Positions 28,616 to 40,425 are shown, numbered from the stretch's first letter. The stretch is 64,000 nucleotides of DNA from Caldicellulosiruptor obsidiansis OB47 (GCF_000145215.1 NC_014392.1:675501-739500); one strand, 5' to 3'. Notes: a model not told the origin generated them from the sequence alone. Numbers and translations are program-made.

Positions 28616-29986
28616 GTGAGTCTTATGGAGAAGGTAAAGAGCAACATAGAGAAATATGGAATGCTAAAAAAAGGTTTTAAGGTATTGATAGGATGTTCTG
28701 GCGGCGTTGACTCAATGGTGCTGCTTGATTGTATGTACAGACTAAAAGATGAGTACAGCTTGGATATAACTGTTGCACACCTTAATCATATGCTAAGGCC
28801 AGAGGCAGATGATGATGAGAAATTTGTAATTGAAATGTGCAAGAGGTATAATATTAAATGTATTACACGAAAAGTTGATGTTGCAAAATTAAAAAAAGAA
28901 AAAGGCCTTTCTGAAGAGGAAGCAGGAAGAAGCGCAAGATATAGTTTTTTCTATGAGATAGCCAAAGAGATAAGTATTGACAGAATATTTCTGGGGCACA
29001 ACAAAAATGATGTAGTTGAAACCTTCTTTTTAAATTTGTTTAGAGGAAGTAGCTTGGAAGGTCTTGCGTCTATTCCGCCTGTGCGTGATATTATTGCAAG
29101 ACCTCTTATAAATATTTCAAGGGAAGAGATTGAAGAGTTTGCAAGAGTTAACAATATCCCCTTTGTTGTTGATAAAACAAATTACAGTCTTAAATATAAA
29201 AGGAATATAGTAAGAAATGAGATTTTGCCACTTATAAAAGAAAGATTTGGCGAAAGCGTGGTTAGCACCATTTTTCGCACCATTGAGATAATAAGAGAAG
29301 AGAATGACCAGATAGAAGAACTTGCGCACAATTTTTTTCAAGAGTGTGTTCAAAAAGAAGATTTCTACTATATTTTAAATATTGAAAAAACAAAAAATCT
29401 TCCAGTTTTTTTGCAGAGAAGAATTATAAAAATGATACTTGAATGTTTTAACTCCTCAATTTCGTATGATATGATGAAAGAAATCGAAGAGTTATTTTCT
29501 CTTTCGTCTGGCAAGAAAAAGGTATATAAAAATCTGGTTGTTGAGAAGCAAAATGATTCGCTGGTATTTTATAAAAAGCAGGTAGAGAATTTTTTTTGTT
29601 TTGAAATAACCTTAGATAAAGAACATCAAATACTTTACAGAAATTTTAAGTTTAATATTAGAACTACTTACCAAATAGAGAATCAAGATAGCATCTATAT
29701 TGATGCTCAGCAGATTGCAGAAAATAAGATCTTTCTCAGAACAAGAAGAGATGGTGATTTTATTTGTCTTAAAGCGGGTAAGAAAAAATTAAAAGAATGG
29801 TTCATCGACAAAAAAGTTCCCAGACGATGGCGCGACTCCGTTTTACTTCTTGCAAAAGACAGCGAAGTGATTGCCATATTTGATATTTATTCAAATATAG
29901 TTACCATAAATCAGAAGTACAAAATAAAACCAGATACAAAGACTTTCTTGGAAATTCAATTTACAAAAATGGAAGGAGACGGATGA
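28616..29986 (+). CDS. tilS: tRNA(Ile)-lysidine synthase
   Basis: A 456-aa enzyme that modifies the wobble C of the AUA-reading isoleucine tRNA to lysidine using ATP. The PP-loop is SGGVDSMVLL near residue 28, followed by AHLNHMLRPEADDDE and a late TilS C-terminal region (RRDGDFI and WFIDKKVPRRWRD). GTG 28616 has GAGGTG 10 bases upstream; TTG 28598 would include it and ATG 28625 is a shorter alternative. It overlaps hpt by four bases, as in the conserved tilS-hpt-ftsH cluster. Confidence 0.92.
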   Translation: MSLMEKVKSNIEKYGMLKKGFKVLIGCSGGVDSMVLLDCMYRLKDEYSLDITVAHLNHMLRPEADDDEKFVIEMCKRYNIKCITRKVDVAKLKKEKGLSEEEAGRSARYSFFYEIAKEISIDRIFLGHNKNDVVETFFLNLFRGSSLEGLASIPPVRDIIARPLINISREEIEEFARVNNIPFVVDKTNYSLKYKRNIVRNEILPLIKERFGESVVSTIFRTIEIIREENDQIEELAHNFFQECVQKEDFYYILNIEKTKNLPVFLQRRIIKMILECFNSSISYDMMKEIEELFSLSSGKKKVYKNLVVEKQNDSLVFYKKQVENFFCFEITLDKEHQILYRNFKFNIRTTYQIENQDSIYIDAQQIAENKIFLRTRRDGDFICLKAGKKKLKEWFIDKKVPRRWRDSVLLLAKDSEVIAIFDIYSNIVTINQKYKIKPDTKTFLEIQFTKMEGDG

Positions 29987-30522
29987 CAGTGAAAGACATA
30001 TCGCTCAAAGTAAAAGAGATTTTAATAACTGAAGAACAGATAAGACAAAAGGTCAAAGAGCTTGGACAAAAAATTTCTGAAGATTATAAAGATAGTGACG
30101 ATTTTTTGATGGTGTGTATTTTAAAAGGTGGGGTCATTTTCATGGCAGACCTTTTAAGACAGATAACAATTCCTGTTAAGATAGAGTTCATGGCAGTGTC
30201 AAGCTATGGAAACTCAACATCTTCATCGGGAATTGTAAGAATTCTTAAAGACCTTGACACAAGCATAGAAGGCAAGGATGTTTTGCTTGTTGAGGACATT
30301 GTTGACACAGGTCTGACTTTGAGGTATATAACCGAGTACTTGAGAGGAAGAAAACCAAGGAGTTTAAAAATTTGTACAATGCTTGACAAGCCCAGTAGAC
30401 GAAAGGTGGATGTAGAGATACATTACAAAGGGTTTGAGATACCAGACAAGTTTGTAATTGGTTATGGGCTTGATTATGCAGGGCTTTACAGGAACCTGCC
30501 TTATATAGGCGTTTTGGAATAG
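29983..30522 (+). CDS. hpt: Hypoxanthine phosphoribosyltransferase
   Basis: A 179-aa purine salvage enzyme converting hypoxanthine (and often guanine) to the nucleotide with PRPP. The PRPP motif is [14 protein letters not shown] and the [18 protein letters not shown] terminus is typical. The ATG lies just after GGAAGGAG and overlaps the tilS stop. Confidence 0.95.
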   Translation: MTVKDISLKVKEILITEEQIRQKVKELGQKISEDYKDSDDFLMVCILKGGVIFMADLLRQITIPVKIEFMAVSSYGNSTSSSGIVRILKDLDTSIEGKDVLLVEDIVDTGLTLRYITEYLRGRKPRSLKICTMLDKPSRRKVDVEIHYKGFEIPDKFVIGYGLDYAGLYRNLPYIGVLE

Positions 30523-30568
30523 AATAAAATTTAATCTTAGAATATTTGAAGGGAGTGCCTATTTACAA

Positions 30569-32419
30569 TTGAGGAACCTATTTAAAACTGCAACAATTTA
30601 TATTCTGATAGCCCTTGTGATCTTGCTACTTGTAGATATTTTAAGTGGAGGGCTTTCGTACAATCAGCTCTTTTCAAATTTGAGCGAAAGAAGAGAGGTC
30701 ATTTATTCAGAGCTCATAAACGACATAAACGACGGCAAAGTGTCAAGGATTGTTCTGAGCTATAATAATGTGTCTGGACAGTATGCAGACGGCACCAAGT
30801 TTGACAATGTGTTTGTACCTTCTCCAGACAAGTTTTTGGACCAGATACAACCAGCCATCCAGGCAAAGAAGATTCAAATAGTGACAAAAGAACCGCCACA
30901 AGTACCATGGTGGCTTTCGACCTTTTTGCCAATGCTTATCTTTGCAGGGCTGATGATTTTTGTATGGATATTCATGCTGCAGCAAACACAGGGTGGCGGC
31001 AGCAAAATAATGTCGTTTACAAAATCGCGTGCAAAGACAATCCAGGATCTTAAAAAGAAGGTCACGTTTGCAGACGTTGCAGGTGCAGATGAAGAAAAAG
31101 AAGAACTCAAAGAGGTTATTGATTTTCTTAAGAATCCAAGAAAGTATATCGAACTTGGTGCAAGAATCCCGAAAGGGATTTTGCTTGTTGGACCACCTGG
31201 AACAGGTAAAACGCTTTTAGCAAAAGCAGTTGCAGGTGAAGCAGGAGTTCCGTTTTTTAGCATTTCTGGTTCTGACTTTGTTGAGATGTTTGTTGGCGTT
31301 GGTGCAGCAAGAGTAAGGGACCTTTTTGACCAGGCAAAGAGAAATTCTCCGTGTGTTGTGTTCATAGATGAGATAGATGCAGTTGGCAGACACAGGGGAG
31401 CAGGTCTTGGTGGTGGTCATGACGAAAGAGAGCAGACACTCAATCAGCTTCTTGTTGAGATGGACGGGTTTGGAACAAACGAAGGGATAATTGTAATGGC
31501 AGCAACCAACAGACCTGACATATTGGACCCTGCACTTTTGCGACCAGGTAGATTTGACAGGCAGATTGTTGTAAATGTTCCTGATGCAAAGGCAAGAGAG
31601 GAGATTTTAAAAGTTCATGCACGAAACAAGCCTCTTGGTGAAGATGTTGACCTATCTCAAATAGCAAAGATTACAGCTGGGTTTACTGGTGCTGACCTTG
31701 AAAATCTTTTAAATGAGGCTGCCCTTTTGGCAGCAAGGAAGGGTAAAAGACAGATTAACATGGAAGAGGTTCAGGAAGCCGTGGCAAAGGTGTTGATGGG
31801 ACCTGAAAAAAGAAGCAGAGTTTACACTGAAAAAGAAAAGAAACTTACAGCATACCATGAAGCAGGTCATGCAATTGTTCGTACCATGATTCCAGATTCT
31901 GAACCTGTCCATGAGGTTTCCATTATACCAAGAGGGTATGCCGGTGGATACACTATGTATCTTCCAAAAGAAGACAAGTTTTATGCGTCAAAATCTGATA
32001 TGATGAGAGAAATTGTGACACTTCTTGGTGGAAGGGTTGCAGAAAAGCTTGTTTTGGAAGATGTATCAACAGGTGCAGCATCTGATATAAAAAGAGCAAC
32101 TAAAATTGCAAGGGACATGGTAACAAAATATGGAATGTCTGATAAGCTTGGCCCAATGACCTTTGGAACAGAGCAAGAAGAGGTGTTTTTGGGAAGGGAC
32201 CTTGCACTTGCAAGGAACTACTCTGAAGAAGTTGCTGCTGAAATAGACAGGGAGATCAAGAGTATTATTGAAGAAGCCTATAAAAAGGCTGAAGAGATAC
32301 TAAAACAGAACATTGATAAGCTTCACAAGGTGGCAAACGCACTTTTAGAAAAAGAAAAGCTCACGGGCGAAGAGTTCAGAAAACTTGTTTTTGAAGATGC
32401 TCAGCCACAGTTAGCTTAA
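30569..32419 (+). CDS. ftsH: ATP-dependent zinc metalloprotease FtsH
   Basis: A 616-aa membrane AAA+ protease for quality control of membrane and regulatory proteins. Two N-terminal membrane helices (about 8-28 and 115-135) flank a small external domain; Walker A GPPGTGKT is at about 208, Walker [11 protein letters not shown] follows, then the second region of homology ([20 protein letters not shown]) in the AAA domain. The zinc-binding HEAGH is at 430-434. The start is TTG with GAAGGGAG 13 bases upstream. Confidence 0.96.
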   Translation: MRNLFKTATIYILIALVILLLVDILSGGLSYNQLFSNLSERREVIYSELINDINDGKVSRIVLSYNNVSGQYADGTKFDNVFVPSPDKFLDQIQPAIQAKKIQIVTKEPPQVPWWLSTFLPMLIFAGLMIFVWIFMLQQTQGGGSKIMSFTKSRAKTIQDLKKKVTFADVAGADEEKEELKEVIDFLKNPRKYIELGARIPKGILLVGPPGTGKTLLAKAVAGEAGVPFFSISGSDFVEMFVGVGAARVRDLFDQAKRNSPCVVFIDEIDAVGRHRGAGLGGGHDEREQTLNQLLVEMDGFGTNEGIIVMAATNRPDILDPALLRPGRFDRQIVVNVPDAKAREEILKVHARNKPLGEDVDLSQIAKITAGFTGADLENLLNEAALLAARKGKRQINMEEVQEAVAKVLMGPEKRSRVYTEKEKKLTAYHEAGHAIVRTMIPDSEPVHEVSIIPRGYAGGYTMYLPKEDKFYASKSDMMREIVTLLGGRVAEKLVLEDVSTGAASDIKRATKIARDMVTKYGMSDKLGPMTFGTEQEEVFLGRDLALARNYSEEVAAEIDREIKSIIEEAYKKAEEILKQNIDKLHKVANALLEKEKLTGEEFRKLVFEDAQPQLA

Positions 32420-32447
32420 AAAGGTGTGAAAGATTAAAAAAATGTAG

Positions 32448-32476
32448 TTGCATTTTTTCGAAAAATATAATATAAT
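32448..32476 (+). promoter_or_regulatory. Promoter for glnA
   Basis: TTGCAT (32448-32453) and TATAAT (32471-32476) are 17 bases apart. Transcription would begin near 32483, immediately before the leader hairpin. A second overlapping TATAAT sits at 32466-32471. Confidence 0.65.
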
Positions 32477-32483
32477 TAAATCG

Positions 32484-32533
32484 AAAGGACAAAGGCGTCC
32501 TGGAGTTTAAAATGGGCGTCTTTGTCCTTTTTT
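32484..32533 (+). terminator. Terminator-like hairpin in glnA leader (attenuator or ftsH terminator)
   Basis: A 17-bp stem (32484-32500 with 32514-32530, two G-U pairs) includes an uninterrupted 11-bp AAAGGACAAAG/CTTTGTCCTTT and ends in TTTTTTG. It serves as an ftsH terminator but also lies downstream of the best glnA promoter and 41 bases before the glnA start, so glnA transcripts from that promoter must pass through it. Confidence 0.85.
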
Positions 32534-32574
32534 GTTTATATATCAAAAATCTTAAAATGGAGGGGAATTTGGTA

Positions 32575-33912
32575 ATGAAGAATTACACCAAGGAAGACAT
32601 CATTCGCATATGCAAGGAGCAGGATGTAAAATTTATTAGGCTTCAGTTTGTGGACATTTTTGGTATCTTGAAAAATGTTGCAATCACAGTTGATCAATTA
32701 GAGGCAGCGTTGAATAACGAAATTATGTTTGATGGCTCGTCAATTGAAGGATTTGTTAGAATTGAAGAGTCAGACATGTATCTGAGACCAGATTTTAACA
32801 CATTCACAATTTTTCCATGGAGACCATCACCTAACAGAGTAGCAAGACTTATTTGTGATGTTTATCTTCCAGATGGAACACCTTTCCCTGGTTGTCCAAG
32901 GGGTGTTTTGAAAAAAACTCTCCAAAAGGCTGAGGAAATGGGATTTAAGTTCTTTGTAGGTCCAGAGTTAGAATTTTTCTTGTTCTTGACAGATGAGAAT
33001 GGTAATCCAACTTTACAAACACACGACAATGCTGGATATTTTGACTTAGGACCAGTTGATTTAGGTGAGGATGCAAGAAGAGACATGGTATTGACATTAG
33101 AAGAGATGGGGTTTGAGATAGAAGCATCTCACCATGAGGTTGCACCTGGCCAGCATGAGATTGACTTTAAATATGACGATGCACTCTATACAGCTGACAA
33201 TGTTGTGACATTCAAGCTTGTTGTAAAGACAATTGCACAAAGACATGGGCTTCATGCAACATTCATGCCAAAGCCGATATTTGGCATTAACGGTTCTGGA
33301 ATGCATACAAATATGTCTCTTGCGAGAGTATCTGATGGCAAGAATGCATTTTTGGATCCAAACGATAAGCTTCAGCTTTCAAAAGAGGCATATTACTTCA
33401 TTGGAGGTCTTATGAAGCATGCAAGGGAGTTTGCGCTTGTTACAAATCCTCTTGTAAATTCATATAAAAGACTTGTACCAGGGTATGAAGCGCCAGTTTA
33501 TATTGCATGGTCACCAAAGAATAGAAGCCCGCTCATAAGAGTTCCAGCTAAAAGAGGTCAGGCGACAAGAATTGAATTGAGAAATCCTGACCCAGCAGCA
33601 AATCCATACCTTGCATTTGCAGCAGTTTTGGCAGCTGGGCTTGATGGCATTAAGAACAAGATTGAGCCGCCAGAACCAGTTGAAGAAAATATATTTGAAA
33701 TGAGCGAAGAAGAAAGAGCAAAACGCGGAATTGGAAGCTTACCAGGAAGCTTAGAAGAGGCAATCAAAGAGTTTGAAAATAGTACTCTTATGAGAGAAAC
33801 GCTTGGAGATCATATCTTTGAAAAGTACTTAGAAGCAAAGAAGCTTGAATGGGACGATTACAGAACAAAAGTACATCAATGGGAGATTGACGCATATCTT
33901 ACAAAGTACTAA
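32575..33912 (+). CDS. glnA: Glutamine synthetase, type I
   Basis: A 445-aa GSI enzyme making glutamine from glutamate, ammonia and ATP. Signatures are FDGSSIEGF, the ATP/metal motif [18 protein letters not shown] and the late [10 protein letters not shown] and [16 protein letters not shown]. The length of about 445 aa without the usual adenylylation insert fits the GSI-alpha type of Firmicutes, which is controlled by feedback inhibition and regulators rather than adenylylation (family knowledge). ATG 32575 follows TGGAGGGG by 9 bases; an upstream in-frame ATG at 32512 lies within the hairpin and is rejected. Confidence 0.95.
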   Translation: MKNYTKEDIIRICKEQDVKFIRLQFVDIFGILKNVAITVDQLEAALNNEIMFDGSSIEGFVRIEESDMYLRPDFNTFTIFPWRPSPNRVARLICDVYLPDGTPFPGCPRGVLKKTLQKAEEMGFKFFVGPELEFFLFLTDENGNPTLQTHDNAGYFDLGPVDLGEDARRDMVLTLEEMGFEIEASHHEVAPGQHEIDFKYDDALYTADNVVTFKLVVKTIAQRHGLHATFMPKPIFGINGSGMHTNMSLARVSDGKNAFLDPNDKLQLSKEAYYFIGGLMKHAREFALVTNPLVNSYKRLVPGYEAPVYIAWSPKNRSPLIRVPAKRGQATRIELRNPDPAANPYLAFAAVLAAGLDGIKNKIEPPEPVEENIFEMSEEERAKRGIGSLPGSLEEAIKEFENSTLMRETLGDHIFEKYLEAKKLEWDDYRTKVHQWEIDAYLTKY

Positions 33913-33922
33913 TTTAATAGTA

Positions 33923-33956
33923 AAGGCTGCCTTCTCAAAAGAGAGAAGGCAGCCTT
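33923..33956. terminator. Bidirectional terminator between glnA and nfnB
   Basis: A perfect 14-bp stem, AAGGCTGCCTTCTC with GAGAAGGCAGCCTT, lies between two convergent genes. T-runs on either side are modest. Confidence 0.82.
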
Positions 33957-33986
33957 CATTGTATTTTGCTGTAAGTTTAAAAATTT

Positions 33987-36220
<2,234 letters not shown>

Positions 36221-36389
36221 TTTTTTATCACCCGTATTAACACAGATTTTAATATATAGTATCAAAAAAGCTATGAAAATTCAAACATAAAGTTTGACAA
36301 AAACTTGACTATTATTCTTTTGTAGGGAAAGCTTCTTTAGAATGTAGCATATAATCCTAAGTAAGAGAAATGTTCTGGAGGACAAGAGG

Positions 36390-36674
36390 TTGAAGGAGGA
36401 TATTGAAAAAAGAACTCTTCTTGCAGCAGAAATTATGATTAAGTACAATGCAACTGTGAGGAAAGTTGCAAGGATTTTAGGTGTTTCAAAATCTACAATT
36501 CACAACGACCTTGCAGAAAGGCTTTTGTATATCAACAAGGAACTTTACAAGCAGGTAAGAGCAATATTGGAGAAGAATAAGCAAGAGAGGCACATAAGAG
36601 GAGGACTTGCAACCAAGAGAAAGTATCTCATAAAAAAATCACAGCTCATTTCTAAAAATAGTGGTATAATATAG
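36390..36674 (+). CDS. spoIIID: Sporulation transcriptional regulator SpoIIID
   Basis: A 94-aa DNA-binding protein with a helix-turn-helix (TVRKVARILGVSKSTIHNDLAERL) and the basic C-terminal segment HIRGGLATKRKY that makes minor-groove contacts in SpoIIID. It controls mother-cell genes during sporulation in Bacillus and Clostridium. TTG 36390 aligns with the known N terminus (KEDIEKRT). Upstream, CATATAAT at 36348-36355 resembles a sigma-E -10 element but the -35 is unclear. Confidence 0.92.
   Translation: MKEDIEKRTLLAAEIMIKYNATVRKVARILGVSKSTIHNDLAERLLYINKELYKQVRAILEKNKQERHIRGGLATKRKYLIKKSQLISKNSGII
36665..36670 (+). promoter_or_regulatory. -10 element for mazG within spoIIID 3' end
   Basis: TATAAT overlaps the last codons of spoIIID and lies 39 bases before the mazG start. 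It could give mazG and downstream genes transcription independent of sporulation. Confidence 0.45.
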
Positions 36675-36708
36675 GTTATAAAAATTGCCGTGCAGGAGAG
36701 GTCAAAAG

Positions 36709-37479
36709 ATGAGAGAAAGCTTTGAGGAACTTGTGAAAATAATGGACATACTCAGAAACAAATGTCCGTGGGATAAACAGCAAACACATGAAAGTCTTAA
36801 AAAATACCTGATCGAAGAGACATATGAGGTTATTGAAGCCATAGACGAAGGAGACTTTGCAAAACTCAAGGAAGAACTTGGTGATCTGCTTTTGCAGGTT
36901 GTATTTCATGCCAAAATTGCTCAGGAAAACGGTAAATTTGATATCTACGAGGTTATTTATGATATCTGTCAGAAGATGAAGAGAAGGCATACACATGTAT
37001 TCGGTAGCGATAACTTTTCAACCGCTGAAGAGGTGCTTCAGAACTGGGATAAAATTAAAAACAATGAAAAAGAAATTGAAACCATTACAGATAGTATGAA
37101 AAGAATTCCGAAACATCTTCCAGCTCTTATGAGAAGTTATAAGGTTCAAGAAAAAGCAGCTAAAGTAGGTTTTGATTGGGAAAGTTTCGAAGGTGCTCTA
37201 AATAAGGTATATGAAGAGCTTGAAGAACTGAAAGAATGTTTGTCGAAGAATGATAAAAAAGAGAAGATTGAAGAAGAAATTGGCGATATTCTTTTTGCAG
37301 TTGTGAATATAGCCAGATTTTTTGAAGTTGACCCTGAAGAAGCCTTGCATAACACCGTCGAGAAGTTCATAACCAGATTTTCATATGTAGAGGAAAGCGC
37401 CTCCAAACAAGGTAAGAAATTGAATGAAATGACCCTTGAAGATATGGACAAATTTTGGGAAGAGGCAAAAAAAGTTTAG
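36709..37479 (+). CDS. mazG: Nucleoside triphosphate pyrophosphohydrolase MazG
   Basis: A 256-aa protein with two tandem MazG domains, each with the metal-binding EExxE-type helix (EETYEVIEAI, LKEELGDLLLQ and EEEIGDILFAV). It hydrolyses nucleoside triphosphates to monophosphates for pool cleansing. In Bacillus the equivalent gene yabN carries an N-terminal methylase domain, which is absent here. ATG 36709 follows AGGAGAGG by 7 bases; the in-frame 36685 start is rejected because the ribosome site would be internal. Confidence 0.92.
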   Translation: MRESFEELVKIMDILRNKCPWDKQQTHESLKKYLIEETYEVIEAIDEGDFAKLKEELGDLLLQVVFHAKIAQENGKFDIYEVIYDICQKMKRRHTHVFGSDNFSTAEEVLQNWDKIKNNEKEIETITDSMKRIPKHLPALMRSYKVQEKAAKVGFDWESFEGALNKVYEELEELKECLSKNDKKEKIEEEIGDILFAVVNIARFFEVDPEEALHNTVEKFITRFSYVEESASKQGKKLNEMTLEDMDKFWEEAKKV

Positions 37480-37567
37480 AAAAGGCTTGAAAAAAGAAGG
37501 ATTTTTGATATAAATATAGAATAGAAATATTTAGAATATCACAAAATACGCGAGGAGGTAAGAAAGA

Positions 37568-37843
37568 ATGAACAAAACAGATTTGATTTCGGCAATGGCA
37601 GAGAAGAGTGGTCTTACAAAGAAGGATGCTGAAAAGGCACTCAATGCGTTTGTAGATGCGGTAACAGAGGCACTTTCTAAGGGGGAAAAGGTTCAGCTTG
37701 TTGGTTTTGGTTCATTTGAGGTAAGAGAAAGAGCTGAAAGAGTTGGTAGAAATCCTCAAACTCAAGAAGAGATAAAGATTCCAGCAACAAAAGTTCCTGT
37801 ATTTAAAGCGGGCAAGATGCTGAAAGATGCTGTTGCAAAATAG
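37568..37843 (+). CDS. hup: HU-family DNA-binding protein
   Basis: A 91-aa nucleoid protein of the HU/IHF family, with the DNA-arm segment around [15 protein letters not shown] and a C-terminal helix. It bends and compacts DNA. GAGGAGG lies about 9 bases before the ATG. It stands between mazG and the S4 protein, the conserved yabN-yabO context. Confidence 0.96.
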   Translation: MNKTDLISAMAEKSGLTKKDAEKALNAFVDAVTEALSKGEKVQLVGFGSFEVRERAERVGRNPQTQEEIKIPATKVPVFKAGKMLKDAVAK

Positions 37844-37905
37844 TTTTTTTGACGAATATAGAAATTTATAAAAAGAGGGGCAAAACTTTGCTTCAGTAGG
37901 AATCC

Positions 37906-37932
37906 GGCTGCAGCCAGTTTATAGCTGCAGCC
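37906..37932 (+). terminator. Perfect GC-rich hairpin between hup and rqcP
   Basis: GGCTGCAGC (37906-37914) and GCTGCAGCC (37924-37932) form a 9-bp stem with a 9-base loop. The downstream T-run is weak (ATAAATTTTT), so it may be a partial terminator for the abundant hup message. Confidence 0.6.
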
Positions 37933-37994
37933 ATAAATTTTTCACCACTTTTATGGTTTCTCAGAAGGCTCAAAGAAGGTGGGGACTTTAAAAG

Positions 37995-38237
37995 ATGCGA
38001 ATAGACAAGTATCTAAAAGTGTCGAGAATTATCAAAAGAAGAACATTGGCACAGGAAGCGTGCGAAGCGGGAAGAGTATTTGTGAACGGAAAAGTTGCAA
38101 AACCGTCAACAGATATCAAAGTTGGAGATGTCATTGAGGTACACTTTGGTGACAGGGTTTTTAAATGTAAAGTGGCAAGCGTTGATGAGAAGGTTCAAAA
38201 AAATTTATCAAGTTCCATGTATGAAGTGATTGAGTAA
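37995..38237 (+). CDS. rqcP: S4-domain RNA-binding protein RqcP (YabO)
   Basis: An 80-aa S4 domain protein (MRIDKYLKVSRIIKRRTLAQ with ARG/VNG-type core GRVFVNGK). RqcP works with RqcH on obstructed 50S subunits to add C-terminal alanine tails in ribosome quality control in Bacillus. The location between hup and yabP matches yabO. An AGGTGGGGA-type site precedes the ATG. Confidence 0.9.
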   Translation: MRIDKYLKVSRIIKRRTLAQEACEAGRVFVNGKVAKPSTDIKVGDVIEVHFGDRVFKCKVASVDEKVQKNLSSSMYEVIE

Positions 38238-38324
38238 AGCTTTCAGGTGATATTTTGACATAATTTTAGGTCAAAGGGAATATAGTTATTATGTAACATT
38301 GAAAGTATTTTTGAAGGATGCCAC

Positions 38325-38606
38325 ATGGTAATGGATGAAAGAAAAAATCTAAAATCTAAAATTCACAGTGTACTTATCGAGAACAGGGAAAAGATAACAA
38401 TAAATGGTGTTGATGATGTTGAGAGCTTTGATGAGAACAATATCATATTGGTTATAAACGATGAATTGCTTATGATAAAAGGATTTGACCTTAGAATAAA
38501 TAAAATAAACACAGAGACAGGTGAGGTATTCATAGAAGGGCAGATTTATTCGCTTGAGTATGGTGAAAGTCCTAAAAAAGGTTTGCTATCACGACTTTTT
38601 AAATGA
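38325..38606 (+). CDS. yabP: Sporulation protein YabP
   Basis: A 93-aa YabP/YqfC-family protein (HSVLIENREKITINGVDDVESF, LLMIKGFDL and the C-terminal GLLSRLFK). Family members are made in the mother cell in sporulation. GAAGGA lies 6 bases before ATG 38325; a second in-frame ATG is two codons later. The pairing with yabQ supports the call. Confidence 0.9.
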   Translation: MVMDERKNLKSKIHSVLIENREKITINGVDDVESFDENNIILVINDELLMIKGFDLRINKINTETGEVFIEGQIYSLEYGESPKKGLLSRLFK

Positions 38607-38619
38607 GAGGCGAAAAGGA

Positions 38620-38940
38620 TTGCCAGCAAGCATATTTGTTCAGATTTCGGATTTTACAAGCTGTTTTTTCCTTGGGTTTGTAGTAGGAGTTGTATTCGAT
38701 TCATTCTTTTTCAAAAGAATATTAAAGCGCCGCACAAAAGAACTTTTATTTTTTTCATCTTCAATTTTATCCACGGCGGTATTGATAGCGGGTCTTATGT
38801 TTATAAATTTTTATACACTCAAATGGTACACTTTTTTGGCAATAGCTAGCGGTATTTATGTTTATGAAAATACCATTTCGCCACTCTATAAAGGATTTTT
38901 AAAAAAGGTGAACAAAGTTTTATCTTTTAATAAAAGATGA
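38620..38940 (+). CDS. yabQ: Spore cortex biosynthesis protein YabQ
   Basis: A 106-aa integral membrane protein of the YabQ family with three predicted helices (for example FFLGFVVGVVFDSFFFKR and SILSTAVLIAGLMFINFY). YabQ is required for spore cortex formation in Bacillus. TTG 38620 has GAGAGG 9 bases upstream; the frame is open further back but overlaps yabP. It precedes divIC as in Bacillus. Confidence 0.85.
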   Translation: MPASIFVQISDFTSCFFLGFVVGVVFDSFFFKRILKRRTKELLFFSSSILSTAVLIAGLMFINFYTLKWYTFLAIASGIYVYENTISPLYKGFLKKVNKVLSFNKR

Positions 38941-38994
38941 AGTGTGATAGAATATAACTACACTTTTGAGGGTTTCCAAAAAGGAAGACAAGCC

Positions 38995-39294
38995 ATGAAA
39001 AAATTATTTAAAGTTCTTAAAAGAATTTTTGTGCTTATATTTGTAATATCCTTTTTAGTATATTCTGCTACTACAGTTTTTAAGCAGCAGATGATTTTAA
39101 GACAGGTAAAGGCTCAGCAGAGGGAAATCATTGTCCAGATAGAAAGAATCAAAAAAGAAAATGAATATCTAAAAAGGCTTGCGCAGTATGTTGGTACAAA
39201 AGACTACATTCAGCAGGTGGCGAGGGAAAAGCTTGGACTTGTTGGCAAGGATGAAATTGTGTTTATAGATAAAAACAAAAAGAAAAAAGAATAG
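38995..39294 (+). CDS. divIC: Septum formation initiator, DivIC/FtsB-like
   Basis: A 99-aa single-pass membrane protein: short cytoplasmic start, helix VLIFVISFLVYSATTVF, then an extracytoplasmic coiled coil (about 40-75) and the family motif YIQQVAREKLGLVGKDEIVF. DivIC joins FtsL and DivIB in the divisome. AAGGAAG lies 8 bases before ATG 38995. Confidence 0.9.
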   Translation: MKKLFKVLKRIFVLIFVISFLVYSATTVFKQQMILRQVKAQQREIIVQIERIKKENEYLKRLAQYVGTKDYIQQVAREKLGLVGKDEIVFIDKNKKKKE

Positions 39295-39307
39295 AGGAGG
39301 CTATTTT

Positions 39308-39670
39308 GTGTTAATCAAAAGAGGTCAAATATTGGAAGGTGTTGTAAAGGGCATAACACAGTTTGGAGCGTTTGTTGAGCTTCCAAACGGTAGTGTTGGG
39401 CTTGTTCACATCTCAGAAGTGGCAGAAGAGTATGTTGAGGATATAAAAAAGTATTTAAAAGAAAATCAAACTGTTAAAGTAAAGGTTATTAATGTAAAAG
39501 AAGATGGTAAAATTAGCCTATCAATAAAGAGAGCAAAGGAAACAATGAAAAGAGAAAATAAAACCAAAAGAGCTAATGATGATTTTGAAGCAAAACTTTC
39601 AAAGTTTTTAAAAGACAGCAATCAAAAGCTTAGTGAGTACAACAAACGATTTGACGGGAAAAGAAGATAA
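39308..39670 (+). CDS. S1-domain RNA-binding protein (YabR-like)
   Basis: A 120-aa protein with one S1 domain (GQILEGVVKGITQFGAFVEL to GKISLSIKRAKE) followed by a charged tail. It resembles YabR, a general stress or RNA-binding protein of unclear role encoded next to divIC in Bacillus. GTG 39308 has GAGGAGG 7 bases upstream. A terminator follows. Confidence 0.88.
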   Translation: MLIKRGQILEGVVKGITQFGAFVELPNGSVGLVHISEVAEEYVEDIKKYLKENQTVKVKVINVKEDGKISLSIKRAKETMKRENKTKRANDDFEAKLSKFLKDSNQKLSEYNKRFDGKRR

Positions 39671-39671
39671 C

Positions 39672-39701
39672 AGCCTGTTTTAAAATTGAAACAGGCTTTT
39701 A
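39672..39701 (+). terminator. Rho-independent terminator after S1 gene
   Basis: AGCCTGTTT pairs with AAACAGGCT, followed by TTTTAATTT. It closes the hup-to-S1 cluster. Confidence 0.85.
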
Positions 39702-39754
39702 ATTTAGAAGAAGTATGTCAAAAAAATATCAAAAGAAGATAAGGGGGAGGAAAA

Positions 39755-40408
39755 TTGTTCAAAAAAAAGAACATTTCACTTGCGGTTATAAGAAGACTGC
39801 CGAGGTATCTTCGGTATGTTGAAGATCTCTTAAACCATGATGTAATGAGGATATCATCGTCAGAGCTGAGTCAGAGAATGGGTTATACAGCTTCACAGGT
39901 AAGACAAGACTTTAACAATTTTGGCGGGTTTGGTCAGCAAGGATATGGTTACAGCACACAGGTTCTTTATGAGAATCTTGTAAAAATTTTGGGACTTGAC
40001 AGGAATTTTAAAATGGTCATTGTGGGAGTAGGTAACCTTGGGCAAGCACTGGCAAACTATGCCAACTTCTATAAAAAGGGGTTTAGACTCATTGGACTTT
40101 TTGACATTGACCCTCAAAAGGTAGGAAAAGCTATCCGCGATATAAAGATTGAGCATGTTGACAAACTTAAAGATTTTATAAGAAAGAACGATGTTGACAT
40201 AGGTGTTCTGTGCGTACCGGCAAATGTTGCACAAGAGGTTGCAGATATAATGGTTGAAGGTGGAATAAAGGGTATTTGGAATTTTACTGCAAAGGAGATT
40301 GAAGTAAAAGGTGATGTTGTTGTTGAGAATGTGCATCTGATTGATAGTCTCATGGTACTGTCGTACAAGTTGAACGAAAAACTGCTTGAAAAAGAGAAAG
40401 TAAAGTAA
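39755..40408 (+). CDS. rex: Redox-sensing transcriptional repressor Rex
   Basis: A 217-aa repressor that responds to the NADH/NAD+ ratio. An N-terminal winged helix (AVIRRLPRYLRYVEDLL to YTASQVRQDFNNFGGFG) is followed by a Rossmann domain with GVGNLGQALANY and a C-terminal swapped helix. It normally controls fermentation and hydrogenase genes. TTG 39755 follows GGGGGAGG at a suitable distance. Confidence 0.95.
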   Translation: MFKKKNISLAVIRRLPRYLRYVEDLLNHDVMRISSSELSQRMGYTASQVRQDFNNFGGFGQQGYGYSTQVLYENLVKILGLDRNFKMVIVGVGNLGQALANYANFYKKGFRLIGLFDIDPQKVGKAIRDIKIEHVDKLKDFIRKNDVDIGVLCVPANVAQEVADIMVEGGIKGIWNFTAKEIEVKGDVVVENVHLIDSLMVLSYKLNEKLLEKEKVK

Positions 40409-40425
40409 GACTTGAGGTGAAGTGG

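Noticed and set aside
30874-31365. A 163-codon minus-strand frame inside ftsH
   Set aside because: Mirror of the conserved AAA domain; its codons are fixed by FtsH on the other strand and it shows no family motif.
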